A stretch of DNA of 64,000 nucleotides, taken from CALKGK01 sp964649515. GTDB lineage: Bacteria; Bacteroidota; Bacteroidia; Flavobacteriales_D; Sanyastnellaceae. The notes beneath the pieces are model-generated. The model had not been told where the DNA came from, searched no databases, and was given only the letters and a program-made list of their open reading frames with translations. Position 1 is the stretch's first letter. Each line of letters opens with the position of its first letter. Shown one piece after another: positions 40,106 to 50,500 of this stretch. Both the position numbers and the translations under genes were made by a program. The stretch spans positions 13,969 through 77,968 of the forward strand of contig CAZYPV010000004.1 in the NCBI GenBank assembly GCA_964649515.1, given 5' to 3'.

Positions 40106-43100
40106 ATGAAGTACTGGTCTCGTCTTACCCTATTCATTCTTGCCTTCGGCACATGCGCTTCTGTGCCGTTGAATGCCCTATCCCAAGTCTTTGGAACTCC
40201 TATCCATGAATGGAATTTCAATTCAGGCATTCCAAGCGATTGGGAAAACGAAAGCGAGGACGGAATTTCCGCTTGGGAATATCGCGGACCAAACACCACT
40301 CCATCCAATGCCGTTGCGTCTCGTGGTTCATGCGGAGCGAGTTCTGTTCCTTTGGCCTCCGAAACCCTTGCCGATGGCTTTCTCATTTTTGATTCCAATT
40401 ATTGGGATGACGATGGTGGAGCTTGCGGAGGGAATATTGGAGGTGGTCCGGCAGCCGGACCTCATCTAGCTTGGCTAACGAGCAATAGTTTCAGTCTAGC
40501 AGAAACGCCAGAAGCCACCTTGACCTTTCAACAACAATACAAACATTACCTTTCTGGAGGAACCACCTCCACTACAAAAGTGTACATATCCATCGACGGC
40601 GGGGAATTTGAATTGCTATTGGACAATAGTGCGGACGGTATATCCAATTCAGAGAACGTGGAATGGGTTTCGATACCACTTACCACCATTGCGGGAGGGG
40701 CAGATGATGTCCGAATTCGATTTGAATTCTCCGGGTTTTATTATTGGTGGATGATTGACAACGTGGTTGTTTTTGAACCCAGTGAAAATGACCTCGTGCT
40801 CTACTCTGCCAAATACAGCACCTTCGTTCAAAATTTAGAAAACAACTTCTTTGATCAAGAGTACCATTTTTATCCGCTCAACATGATGCCTCAAATGGAA
40901 TTGAGTGCTCGCGGACAAAACATTGGCGGTCAAACACAAACCAATACCAAACTTTCGGTGGAGGTCAATCGAGGAGCAACCAACGTGCTTTCTGCTGATT
41001 CACCACTAGAGGATTTATTGCCCGGACAAAACAACAACTGGCAATTACCGCCTTGGACACCACCTGCAGTTATTGGAGATTATGTCATTAGTTATGCACT
41101 TCAACAAGACCAGATCGATCAAACCATAGGGAATAACCTCGCATACAAAGACTTCAGCATTACAGAGCACACTTTAGGATTGGATGAAGGCGTGATGGAA
41201 GATCAATTTTTTCCCAATGCTGGTTATCAAAATTCCGCATATCGGATAGGAAACGTCTTTGTTGTCGATGAGCCCAACTTAAAATTGCACAATGTAGCCG
41301 TAGCGTTTGGAGACTCCAGTATCGTTGGAACTCAAGTTCGCGCTCAAGTTTACTATTTCAATAACGACAGCATTGTTTATGGCGGTAGTGAAAATTATGA
41401 AATCAATGCGTTTGACCTGAACAGTGTTGGTGACCAATTCATGGTACGTCTGCCGCTCATTGAACCGATTACCTTAGTTCAAGACACGAATTATTTCGTC
41501 ACCGTGGAATGCGACACCAACGAAGGAGAGCGCATGGTGATTGCTCGAAGTGGTGAGGCCATTCCTTTCACCTCCTATGTGAATTACGAACTGAACAATT
41601 TTGGCGGTTACATGCTGAAATACCCCATGATTCGGATGGAACTCTTCACTGCGAACGAGTTACCTGGCTGCACCAATGCCTTGGCCTTCAATTACGACCC
41701 CAGTGCCGATACGGATGATGGTTCTTGTCGTTTTGCAGGATGCACTGACCCTGAGAATAACAATTACGACCCCAATGCCAATTGGGAAGATGGATCCTGT
41801 TTTATTGTGGGCTGTATGGATGAAACCGCAGACAACTACGATCCCGAGGCGGAGCAAGAAGGCGCCTGCGTCTATTCTGGTTGTACTGACCTCAACGCCA
41901 CCAATTATGACCCCCAAGCGAATATCGATGATGGAAGTTGTTTTCGAGAAGGCTGCATGGAGCCCGATGCCGACAACTACGACCCCTTGGCCGACACTCC
42001 TGGAGACTGCATCTACTTCGGTTGTACCGATGAGCAAGCGGTCAACTTTGACCCAAATGCCAACACGAATGATGGCAGTTGTTTTTTCTCCCAGGCCGCG
42101 TTTAGTGTAAGTTCAGAAGTGGTTTGTTTGCCTGAACAGCTCATCCTCTATAACCAAACCACCATCGATCCTGAAGCCACATGTGAATGGCGCCTTGATG
42201 GTGATGTGATTAGTTCAGACTGTGCAGACAGCTTGGTGATTGACCTTACCGAAGCTGGAAACTATGATCTTTCCTACATGTACTCCTTGAATGGCTTTGA
42301 AACCAGTTTTGAGGTGAATGGAATTATTGCAAGCCTTCCACCAGCAAGTGCGACCATTGAAGTCAACCCTACCACCTATGAACTTTCGTGTAGCGATTGT
42401 GACGAGGAAAACCAACTGACTTGGTATTTTAACGGTAGCCTTTTGGATGACCAAGGAAGCAACCTCATTCCTGAGGCCAGCGGAAGCTATGGTCTTCAGC
42501 AAGTCAATAATTTGGGATGTGCTGGAGCATTGACAAACGTGGACATCAACTTACCGCAAGGGTGTACCGATGAAAACGCCACCAATTATGACCCCAACGC
42601 CTTCGAAGACAACGGTACTTGTTTCTTTGAAATGGCGGAATTCGTTTTGTCGAACACAAGCATTTGTGCAGGTGAAATCCTCAGTGCCTTCAACAGCACA
42701 AACATCCATCCGGAAGCCACTTGTTCTTGGTTTGTAAACGGTGAGCTCTATGCTGAAACCTGCGATGCCACCTTGGAGTTTGTTTTTGACATTCCAGGCG
42801 TTTACAGCATTGAATATGTCTATACCCTTTTTGGCTTTGAAAGCTCGTTCGCCATTGAGAACATCAACGTTTTGGAATTGCCGGAGCAGCCCGTCATTCT
42901 TTTTGATGAGCTCAGCAGTACTGTTTTCTGTGTAGACTGCGGAGGCGAAAGCTACCAATGGCAAATCAACGGGAACAACATCCCGGGAGCAGATGAAGTC
43001 GTCTATCAACCCACAGAAAATGGAAATTACAGCCTTGTGGTGAGCGACGAGAATGCCTGTTCTACCAGCTCTGAACCGCTTAACGTCATTATCAATAGCG

Positions 43101-43345
43101 TAGAAGAACGGCAGATCAATTTCCGAATGTACCCTAACCCGAGCAGCACCTATGCCAGGGTTGAATCAGAAGAAATCATTGAGTTGATTGCACTTCGCGA
43201 TGCGCAAGGTAAATTCCTTGAAGCCTGGGATGTGAATGCGAAAACTTTCGAAATCGACACTCAACGGCTTTCATCAGGATTGTATTTCATTGATGTGCAG
43301 ATCCAAGGCAAGCTGGAACAACTGAAACTCCTTGTTCGACCATAA
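40106..43345 (+). CDS. Secreted T9SS (type A) protein with Cys/Asp repeat array (1079 aa)
   Basis: Signal peptide (to about residue 27), then a jelly-roll-like domain of MAM/laminin-G type (about 33-225; WNFNSGIPSDWEN and WWMIDNVVVFEP), a beta region to about 515, six tandem repeats of GCTDxxAxNYDPxAxxDDGSC type at 521-659, two PKD/Ig-like domains separated by a seventh repeat copy, and a C-terminal type A T9SS sorting domain (about 1008-1079; MYPNPSSTYARV, SSGLYFIDVQ). Expected to be exported by the type IX system and anchored on the surface. The Asp/Asn-rich repeats probably bind Ca2+ and are cross-linked by Cys. The ligand is unknown. Confidence 0.88.
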   Translation: MKYWSRLTLFILAFGTCASVPLNALSQVFGTPIHEWNFNSGIPSDWENESEDGISAWEYRGPNTTPSNAVASRGSCGASSVPLASETLADGFLIFDSNYWDDDGGACGGNIGGGPAAGPHLAWLTSNSFSLAETPEATLTFQQQYKHYLSGGTTSTTKVYISIDGGEFELLLDNSADGISNSENVEWVSIPLTTIAGGADDVRIRFEFSGFYYWWMIDNVVVFEPSENDLVLYSAKYSTFVQNLENNFFDQEYHFYPLNMMPQMELSARGQNIGGQTQTNTKLSVEVNRGATNVLSADSPLEDLLPGQNNNWQLPPWTPPAVIGDYVISYALQQDQIDQTIGNNLAYKDFSITEHTLGLDEGVMEDQFFPNAGYQNSAYRIGNVFVVDEPNLKLHNVAVAFGDSSIVGTQVRAQVYYFNNDSIVYGGSENYEINAFDLNSVGDQFMVRLPLIEPITLVQDTNYFVTVECDTNEGERMVIARSGEAIPFTSYVNYELNNFGGYMLKYPMIRMELFTANELPGCTNALAFNYDPSADTDDGSCRFAGCTDPENNNYDPNANWEDGSCFIVGCMDETADNYDPEAEQEGACVYSGCTDLNATNYDPQANIDDGSCFREGCMEPDADNYDPLADTPGDCIYFGCTDEQAVNFDPNANTNDGSCFFSQAAFSVSSEVVCLPEQLILYNQTTIDPEATCEWRLDGDVISSDCADSLVIDLTEAGNYDLSYMYSLNGFETSFEVNGIIASLPPASATIEVNPTTYELSCSDCDEENQLTWYFNGSLLDDQGSNLIPEASGSYGLQQVNNLGCAGALTNVDINLPQGCTDENATNYDPNAFEDNGTCFFEMAEFVLSNTSICAGEILSAFNSTNIHPEATCSWFVNGELYAETCDATLEFVFDIPGVYSIEYVYTLFGFESSFAIENINVLELPEQPVILFDELSSTVFCVDCGGESYQWQINGNNIPGADEVVYQPTENGNYSLVVSDENACSTSSEPLNVIINSVEERQINFRMYPNPSSTYARVESEEIIELIALRDAQGKFLEAWDVNAKTFEIDTQRLSSGLYFIDVQIQGKLEQLKLLVRP
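41666..42082 (+). repeat. Six tandem coding repeats, about 24 aa each (GCTD...NYDP...DDGSC)
   Basis: In-frame repeat with conserved G-C, N-Y/F-D-P and D/N-G-S-C positions, spaced about 72 bases apart within the 1079-aa cargo gene. A detached seventh copy is at 42560-42622. Each copy has two Cys and several Asp/Asn, like small Ca2+-binding disulfide modules. Confidence 0.9.
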
Positions 43346-43408
43346 GTCCGTGTGACGCAACTTTATTGCGCAAGATTTCGTTATCTTTAACGGATAAGCT
43401 AGGATCAC

Positions 43409-44320
43409 ATGCGCGCTCAAGTTTTACTGTTTTTATTCATTCTAATGTCCCTTGTTTCCTGCAAAAAGGAAGAGGTGGTTTTTGAAGACAACACCATTCC
43501 TCCTTACTCGGAGATTCCTACTGTGGTGGTCCAAAACTACGTGAACCGACTGTTCATTGACCTCATCGGCAGAGAGCCTTTGGACGCAGAAATGGAAACG
43601 GAAGTGAGCTTGCTTGAGGAAGCCAATCTTAGCTCAGAAGCCCGAGTGAATTTGGTGAATCAACTGATGTTTGACACCGCACCATTGCCGGGCGATAGCT
43701 CATACACCTTTGCCTATCACGTGAAGTTGTATGATGATTTGAAAGCACGTTTTTTAGAGGGTGCATCAGAAGATGTTTTAAACTTTCAATATGGCATTTA
43801 CAGGGGGCAGGCCATTGCTGATTCCATCAACGGAGATTTCTCTTCTTACACCCTGAACATGCAAGAAGCCAATCGTATAGCTTTGGTGCAATCGTCGCGT
43901 TCAGCATTGCAAAGTGGGGCTATTTTGATTGATGAAATGGTGAAACGAATGCTTGTGAACGGTATTTATGATGAAATCAACATGAACAGCTTTAACTTCA
44001 TCAATGCCACTTACAACGACCTCTTCTTTCGTTTTCCAACAGCCAGCGAACTTGAGTTGGCTTACAATGTCATTGAATTCAACCAAGCGGCCACCATTTA
44101 TGGAAGTTTGGCACAAACCAAAACCGACTATGTAGACATTTTGGTGGCCAACAGTGAATTTGACGAAGGCATGATCATTTGGGCTTACGAATCCTTACTT
44201 GCCCGAACACCGAGCAGTAACGAAGTATTTGAATTGGTGATTCCCTTCAGCAACAATTACAATTTTAAAGAAGTACAACGAACGATTTTAATAAGTGATG
44301 AATATGCAGGCTTTGATTAA
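43409..44320 (+). CDS. Lipoprotein with DUF1549-like helical pattern (303 aa)
   Basis: Lipoprotein signal (LFLFILMSLVSCKKEE, Cys18). The mature part is helical. The stretch YVNRLFIDLIGREPLDAEM resembles the opening of DUF1549 domains in planctomycete cytochrome-associated proteins, and WAYESLLARTPSSNEVFEL repeats a similar R-x-P-x-x-x-E pattern later. That resemblance is by eye and needs a profile search. First gene of a seven-gene operon to 52023. A weak -7-like TATCTTTA (43382-43389) lies upstream. Confidence 0.75.
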   Translation: MRAQVLLFLFILMSLVSCKKEEVVFEDNTIPPYSEIPTVVVQNYVNRLFIDLIGREPLDAEMETEVSLLEEANLSSEARVNLVNQLMFDTAPLPGDSSYTFAYHVKLYDDLKARFLEGASEDVLNFQYGIYRGQAIADSINGDFSSYTLNMQEANRIALVQSSRSALQSGAILIDEMVKRMLVNGIYDEINMNSFNFINATYNDLFFRFPTASELELAYNVIEFNQAATIYGSLAQTKTDYVDILVANSEFDEGMIIWAYESLLARTPSSNEVFELVIPFSNNYNFKEVQRTILISDEYAGFD

Positions 44321-44798
44321 AAAAACTGTGGTTCTGATCGCACTCACTTGCATGCTTTTTTCGTGCAAGCCAGAACCCGAAACGAGTTTCATCCTAAACG
44401 ATGTTGAGCTTTACCCATCCAGCGCGGGCAAAACGAAGGAGAAAACCAACGAACAATTTGTGGCCATTCTTCACGCCAACCTTTTTCAAACCGCCCTCTC
44501 TGCCAACGACGTCTATGATGTCAATCGATGCATTGAAAGCATTGGCGATAAAGAGTTGGCACGTGAAGTCATCATCAGCAACTTCATGAACGACCCCGCT
44601 GTTCAACTACCGAGTGTGGAAGAAATGAATGCGGACATTGACCAATTCATTGAAGATACCTACGTTCGTTTTTATGTCCGATATCCCACAGAAGCAGAAA
44701 AAACCTATTTGAGAAACTTCATCCAGAACAACCCTTACGTTACCCCTGAAATCGTTTATTTCTCCTTTGCCCTATCGGATGAATACATGTATTACTAA
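44298..44798 (+). CDS. Small helical lipoprotein (166 aa)
   Basis: Lipoprotein signal (VVLIALTCMLFSCKPE). Overlaps the previous gene by 23 bases; ATG 44298 and ATG 44304 are both possible. The mature domain resembles the C-terminal half of the preceding protein: DTYVRFYVRYPTEAEKTYLR parallels the ATYNDLFFRFPTASELELAY stretch there, and both end near SDEY. The two may be relatives that work together. No named family. Confidence 0.75.
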   Translation: MNMQALIKKTVVLIALTCMLFSCKPEPETSFILNDVELYPSSAGKTKEKTNEQFVAILHANLFQTALSANDVYDVNRCIESIGDKELAREVIISNFMNDPAVQLPSVEEMNADIDQFIEDTYVRFYVRYPTEAEKTYLRNFIQNNPYVTPEIVYFSFALSDEYMYY

Positions 44799-44809
44799 GC
44801 CACGCGACC

Positions 44810-46144
44810 ATGAAAAGAAGAGAATTCATTAAAAAAGCAGGACTCACCGCGGCAGCTGCGGCTAGTTTACCTTATATCCTTCCCAGTGGACGCTTGTTTG
44901 CTGCGAGTGGAAGACAAATGAGTCAGCACGTCGTATTGGTCATGTTTGCTGGCGGTGTTCGCCAACAGGAATCTGTGCTTCAACGCTATTTGGATGACAG
45001 TCAGGAAAACGAGCCCTACCCAGGAAACATCATGTACAACATGTTTACGGGAGATGCCCCAACGCAAAAAATAGTTTACGGAACAGGGCAGGGAGGAATA
45101 TCCCCCATTCCGTCGATTCTTTCATCAACGCTGCAAAACCAAGGAACCTTATTTTCAGAAGTTCGGGCTTTGAGTGCCGGACATTACGGTGGCTTGAACA
45201 GCATGATTCAAGGTTCAATGGTTACCACACAAGGACTCAAAAACCGTCCAGTGAACCCCACCTTGTTTGAATATTTGCGCAGGCATGGAGGATTGAGTGC
45301 GACGGACACGTGGTTTGTAGGAAATGGCATTGCGAATTCGGTACCCTTGTTGAATTACAGCGCGCATCCTGATTATGGAGCGAAATATGGAGCCAATTTC
45401 TTTGCTCCATCCATCACCTTCAACAATGTGGGGCAAACCTTTTTGGGTGACGCGAAAGTCTATCACCCCGAAAACGAACTTTCCCCCATGTATGCCTTGA
45501 AGCAGTTTCTCGACAACTCCTTTGAGAACTATGGATCTGGACTCTTGGCACTAGGCAATACCGAAGATGAAAAACAGAACATCAAAGCCTTCATGGAAGA
45601 AATGTTCACCAAAACGGAAAACGGCACTATCGCTCATCCTCCAGTTACCGACAATAACGATACCGCCACTTTGGGTTACACCTGTGAACTACTAAAATGG
45701 TTCAAACCCGCGCTTACCGTGGTGAATTTAAACGATGTGGACGGGTGTCATTCTGACTTTACTGGTTATTTACAAAACCTCCACAGGGCAGATCACGGAG
45801 TGGGTCACCTTTGGAATTTCATCCAGAATGAAATACCTGAAATGGCGGGCAACACCACCATCATTGCCACTCCTGAATGCGGAAGGAACCTCAATCCAAA
45901 CAACATCCTCGACGTGAACGACTGGAGGGCCTACGATCATTCCGACGAAAACTCACGCAGAATATTCAGTTTAATGGCCGGCCCCACCACTCCATCCAAC
46001 CTTGTGATTGGCGGTGAAGGGAATCCCATTGGTCAAATTAGCGACACCATGATGACCGTGGCCGACATTTTAGGAGTGATGCCTGAAGTGCAGAATGCTG
46101 GACTCACTGCTCCGGGAACTCAGACCCTCTTCAACTACATCTAA
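44810..46144 (+). CDS. DUF1501-like protein with Tat-type signal (444 aa)
   Basis: The N-terminus MKRREFIKKAGLTAAAAASL fits a twin-arginine signal (RREFIK then a hydrophobic Ala-rich stretch), implying export in folded form. The body resembles DUF1501 of the alkaline phosphatase/sulfatase superfamily: HVVLVMFAGGVRQQES at the start, LSAGHYGGLNSMIQGS, VVNLNDVDGCHSDFTGYLQ, and TTIIATPECGRNLNPN late. DUF1501 proteins often sit beside DUF1549/1800 genes. No enzyme activity is established. Stop overlaps the next start by one base (TAATG). Confidence 0.8.
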   Translation: MKRREFIKKAGLTAAAAASLPYILPSGRLFAASGRQMSQHVVLVMFAGGVRQQESVLQRYLDDSQENEPYPGNIMYNMFTGDAPTQKIVYGTGQGGISPIPSILSSTLQNQGTLFSEVRALSAGHYGGLNSMIQGSMVTTQGLKNRPVNPTLFEYLRRHGGLSATDTWFVGNGIANSVPLLNYSAHPDYGAKYGANFFAPSITFNNVGQTFLGDAKVYHPENELSPMYALKQFLDNSFENYGSGLLALGNTEDEKQNIKAFMEEMFTKTENGTIAHPPVTDNNDTATLGYTCELLKWFKPALTVVNLNDVDGCHSDFTGYLQNLHRADHGVGHLWNFIQNEIPEMAGNTTIIATPECGRNLNPNNILDVNDWRAYDHSDENSRRIFSLMAGPTTPSNLVIGGEGNPIGQISDTMMTVADILGVMPEVQNAGLTAPGTQTLFNYI

Positions 46145-47112
46145 TGAAAAAGAACATCAGCACCCATATCCTGCTCATTTTGGGCCTTGTTCTAGTTTTT
46201 TTTGCGGGCTGTAAGAAGGACGAAGTGGAGAACCCTTACGATGAAATTGAGCGCACCGTAGCCGTTGACAATCCAAGTGTGGAAGACATTCCCGTTGGGA
46301 ATTTTGCTTGGCTTCACGGAAAAATCTTTGCGCCAACCTGCGCCAATTCTGGGTGTCATGACGGCACCTTTGAACCCGACTTCAGGAGTATCTCCTCCTC
46401 TTACAACTCTTTAGTGAACCACCCCGTTATCTCCAATGATGCCGCAATGAGTTTTAACGTTCGTGTGCTTCCTGGGAATGCAACTGCCTCACTATTGAAC
46501 GAAAGGCTCACTGCTAACATCCCCAACTCCTCTGGAATTATGCCTTTAGAAGTTGATGAAGAATCGGATTGGGACAGTTTTTCTTCGGCCTACATATCCA
46601 ACATCCAAGCTTGGATCAATGGGGGAGCATTGGACATGTATGGCAACCCTCCTTCGAGCGGATCGGGGAATCTTCCGCCCAGCGTTGAAGGATTGGTTGT
46701 ATTTCCGCAGGGGAACACCACGAACCCTTTTGGACGAAATCCCGATGAGCCCGGCATTACCCCAATTGAAGTGAACGCCGGAGTGATTGATGTTTGGGTG
46801 AAGGCAAGTGACGACCAGTTAGACCCTGTGAACTTGGGCACCAATGAGCTCTTGTTTGCCAACAGCACATCAGCACTCAACAACGCAGTTCCCGTTCTTT
46901 TCAACACCTCAAGTTCCATCATCGCTGAAGATTTTGGAGGAAATGCCGTCTCGTTTTATCACAAAGCCAGCATTGATCTCAGTGGCAGCTCTCCGGGAGA
47001 TACCTTTTTTCTTCGAACCCGTTTCGATGACGGAGTGAACCCCACAGTTGCCATTCCTAACGAAGGGAGTAATCCTTTCATCACCGCTATTTTTGTAATC
47101 AAAGTTGTATGA
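46144..47112 (+). CDS. Lipoprotein with CX4CH haem-like motif (322 aa)
   Basis: Lipoprotein signal (LVLVFFAGCKKDE, Cys23). Residues 57-140 form a cytochrome-like domain: FAPTCANSGCHDG (Cys66, Cys71, His72) gives CX4CH rather than the usual CXXCH, followed by VRVLPGNATASLLNERL, SSGIMPL and IQAWINGGA, an order seen in planctomycete and Bacteroidota 'cytochrome C' domains. Whether haem is bound is uncertain. The C-terminal half is a beta domain. Overlaps the next gene by ATGA. Confidence 0.78.
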   Translation: MKKNISTHILLILGLVLVFFAGCKKDEVENPYDEIERTVAVDNPSVEDIPVGNFAWLHGKIFAPTCANSGCHDGTFEPDFRSISSSYNSLVNHPVISNDAAMSFNVRVLPGNATASLLNERLTANIPNSSGIMPLEVDEESDWDSFSSAYISNIQAWINGGALDMYGNPPSSGSGNLPPSVEGLVVFPQGNTTNPFGRNPDEPGITPIEVNAGVIDVWVKASDDQLDPVNLGTNELLFANSTSALNNAVPVLFNTSSSIIAEDFGGNAVSFYHKASIDLSGSSPGDTFFLRTRFDDGVNPTVAIPNEGSNPFITAIFVIKVV

Positions 47113-47555
47113 GAAACTACTTCTTCCATCTGCTGATATTGTCCTTGTTGGTGCTCACCTCCTGCGAAAAAGAAGAAGCATTAGACCCCGTGCCCAGCAT
47201 TGAGTTCAAGAGCATTTCTGCCAGTGAAGTTGAGAACTTCAACAATCAATTGATTGTGAAAATTGGCTATAAGGATGAGGATGGAGATCTTGGGGAACAG
47301 GATCCTGACAGCTATTCACTCCGTATTCGCGATGCCCGTTTAAATGATTTTGATTGGTACCACGTACCTCCATTAACCCCTTCAAATGAAGCCCTAAACA
47401 TTGAAGGAGAGTTTGAAATTGAATTGAATGCCCTTTTTCTTTTGGGAAATGGAGACCAAGAAAGCACCACCCTCTCGTTTCAGCTCAGGGACCGCGCTGG
47501 GAATTGGAGCAACACCGTTCAATCTCCGCTCATTCTTATTCTTGATAGCCTCTAA
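47109..47555 (+). CDS. Small lipoprotein with Ig/cadherin-like fold (148 aa)
   Basis: Lipoprotein signal (LILSLLVLTSCEKEE, Cys19) and one beta-sandwich module. KIGYKDEDGDLGEQDPDSYS carries an acidic Ca2+-loop pattern, and STTLSFQLRDRAGNWSNTVQ closes it. This resembles lipoproteins that accompany T9SS cargo. Starts within the stop of the previous gene and ends 5 bases before the giant cargo gene. Confidence 0.75.
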   Translation: MRNYFFHLLILSLLVLTSCEKEEALDPVPSIEFKSISASEVENFNNQLIVKIGYKDEDGDLGEQDPDSYSLRIRDARLNDFDWYHVPPLTPSNEALNIEGEFEIELNALFLLGNGDQESTTLSFQLRDRAGNWSNTVQSPLILILDSL

Positions 47556-47560
47556 GCATC

Positions 47561-50500
47561 ATGATGAAACGCTGCTTACATACCCTGTTCTTCATGGTGC
47601 TGATGATTCCGGTGAGTGCTCAATTACCGGAATACAACATAGACAACTTATTGGTGACCGATTGTGACGGCTTTCTATATGACAGTGGTGGACAAGACGA
47701 TCCTTACGGGAATAACGAAAACCTCACCTTCACCATTTCCAGCGGAGCTCCAATTACCGCCAGCTTTCTTGAAGAAATTTGCATTGAAGACGGATTTGAT
47801 TTTCTGAACGTTTACGATGGACTCGATGAAACCGCACCGCTCATTGCGAGCATTACCGGAGCTAACTATATTCCTGGTGACCTCATCGCCAATTCTGGGA
47901 ACATGACCCTCGTGTTTAGTTCAGATCAATCGGCAAGCTATTGTGGGTTTGCACTACTTTGGAATACGAATGCCATTCCTCCCGTCCCCCCCAACTTGAG
48001 TTTGGCAGAAGCGGTGAATTGTGAAGATGGAGTCATTTCAGTTGACTTTTCAAGCAACATTGCATGCACTTGGCTCTATCCAGACAGTGTTCAAATTCTG
48101 GGTGAAGACGACCTCAGCGTGAACCTTCTTAACCTGAATTGCAGCAACGACAGCACAAACAATGTATTATTCAATACCACTCCCGCTTTTGACCGAAACT
48201 GTCCTTATGTGCTTGATTTGGTTTTGGGAATACCAGACAACTGCGACTCGATATGGCTCTTTCATCGGACACTCAATTTTGAAGTGAGTGATTGCGGCAT
48301 CAATGCAACGCTAATTTTGGATCCTGAAGAGATTTGTGCTGGTCAATGCACCAGTATTACAGCTGAAGTAGAAGGATGCTACAACTACACTTTTGACTGG
48401 GATGCTGGTCTTCCATCTGGCCCAGGTCCCCACCTCATTTGTCCGGAAACCAACACCACTTACAGCGTTACCATCACGGAGGTCGAGACCGGTAATGCTG
48501 AAGTATTCTCTATTGACGTTGATGTCACGAACGCGGGAATTCAGTTCGAAAATCAATCGGTTTGTCAAAGTCTGCCCGGATTTGAACTGAGTGCATCAAC
48601 ACCAGGAGGAGCATGGTTTGGAAATGGAATTCAAGATGAAGATACCGGATTTTTCGAACCGGATTCAGCCATGGCTGGAGTCAACACCATCTACTACGTT
48701 ATCAGTGAAAGTTGTTTTGACAGCGTGCTGATTGACATCATCCCCATTGATGCTGGAATTGCAGATGCAGCTTGTCCTGGTGCGGCCCCTTTTCAACTTG
48801 AAGGAACGCCCTTTGGAGGCATCTGGGACGGTCCGTTCACCAACCCCAGCGGCATTTTCGACCCCAGCACCGTTGGGAGCTATGAAGTATATTACACCAT
48901 TAATGGCTGTGAAGACACCTTGGAAGTGAATGTTGAGGAGATCTTGGGCACCTTTGATCTTGGTGAAATGTGTCAAAGCCTCTTTCCCGACACCCTCGAT
49001 TTCTCTCCTTTGGGAGGAACGTGGATTGGTCCTGGGTTTGAAGACGATTTTTATGGTGTTTTCGCCCCTGAAAATGTCCCCCCTGGGAATTATGACCTGC
49101 TCTACGAAGTCAACGGTTGCGACCAAATATTCACTGTAGAAATCAAGGAAGTGAATACAGGTAGGCGCGTTCGAACGAGCTGTCCTGAACAAGATCCATT
49201 CATCCCCTTTCCAAACTTCACCCCGCTTGGAGGCACATGGGAGGGAACAGGAATTACCGACCAAACCGCCGGCACCTTCGACCCGGGAATAGTGCCCAAT
49301 GATTTTTGGAGCGAGTTGATTTACTATGCCCCAAACGGTTGTACCGATACCATTTTCAATTACAATCGGCAAACCATCATTGGCTTTGATACCGCCTATG
49401 CGTGCATTGATGAACCTGCCATTGGTTTGTATGAAGACAATGTGGGCAACCTACCTTGGGGAGGCGATTGGACGGGCAATGGCGTCACCAACCCAGAAGA
49501 CAACTACTATGAATTTACCGCTCAATTGGCAGGAGTAGGAAGTCATCTTCTCACGTATGAAGTGAACACTTGTGCCGATACTGCGCGCGTATTTGTTTTC
49601 CCCACCACCTTACAAGTGGAAAGTTACGAGCTCTGCTCCAACGAAGCCCCCTTCCTACTTGATCCGAGCATTAACCCAGGAGGAACTTGGACGGGCCCAG
49701 GTGTGATTGACGCTGCAACCGGGATGTTTGACCCAAGTCAAGCACCAGAAGGAGAGCATTACATTGTTTGGGATACACCGTCGGGCTGCAGCGACTCCGT
49801 ATTGGTTCGAATCGAAACCTTTCAACAGGCCACGATTGAAGGGCTCAATGAAGTTTATTGTTATCAAGATCTTTTACTGAATATCAACCTGTTTCCTTCG
49901 GGAGGAACATTTAGTGGTCCGACAGATGAAAACAACATCAACCCAGCCAACCTTGGCGCTGGAGAACACACCTTCGCCTATGCTTATTCGGGGGATTATT
50001 GCATGAGCGACACCAGTATTACCGTACTTGTACACCCGAGCATTGAGATCTTCATATCTGCTAGTGACACCCTCATTTGTGATAACTCGGGGAGCAGTAT
50101 TGAAGTGAGTGCCACAGGAGGAATTCCCGGAGCCTTGTTTGAGTATACATGGTCTGACGGTCTGCTCTCTTTGAGCGAGAATAATGTGCAACCGGAAGAA
50201 AGTCAATACTACTACATCGCGGCTAACGATGGCTGTTCTGATGCTGCATTGGACTCCATCTTCATCGCCGTACTGCCCCCCATTCAGGTTGAAGTATTGG
50301 TGAACGACACCCTTTGTTTTGGTGAGCCGAGTAGTGCCTTGGCGGAGGTGCAAACACCAGGTAATTTTTCTTTGACTTGGGCCAGCAACTCAGGAAACAC
50401 AGCCTTTGTGGATGCTGGCGCCAGTGTAGAACTTGAAGTCATCGACCTCGATCAAGGGTGCAGCTTTGACAGTCTTGTTTACGTGCCTAGCTACTCGCCC

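Noticed and set aside
41666..42082. Regular direct repeats that could suggest a CRISPR or other array
   Set aside because: They are in-frame, diverged at DNA level, about 72 bases apart and encode a conserved protein motif.
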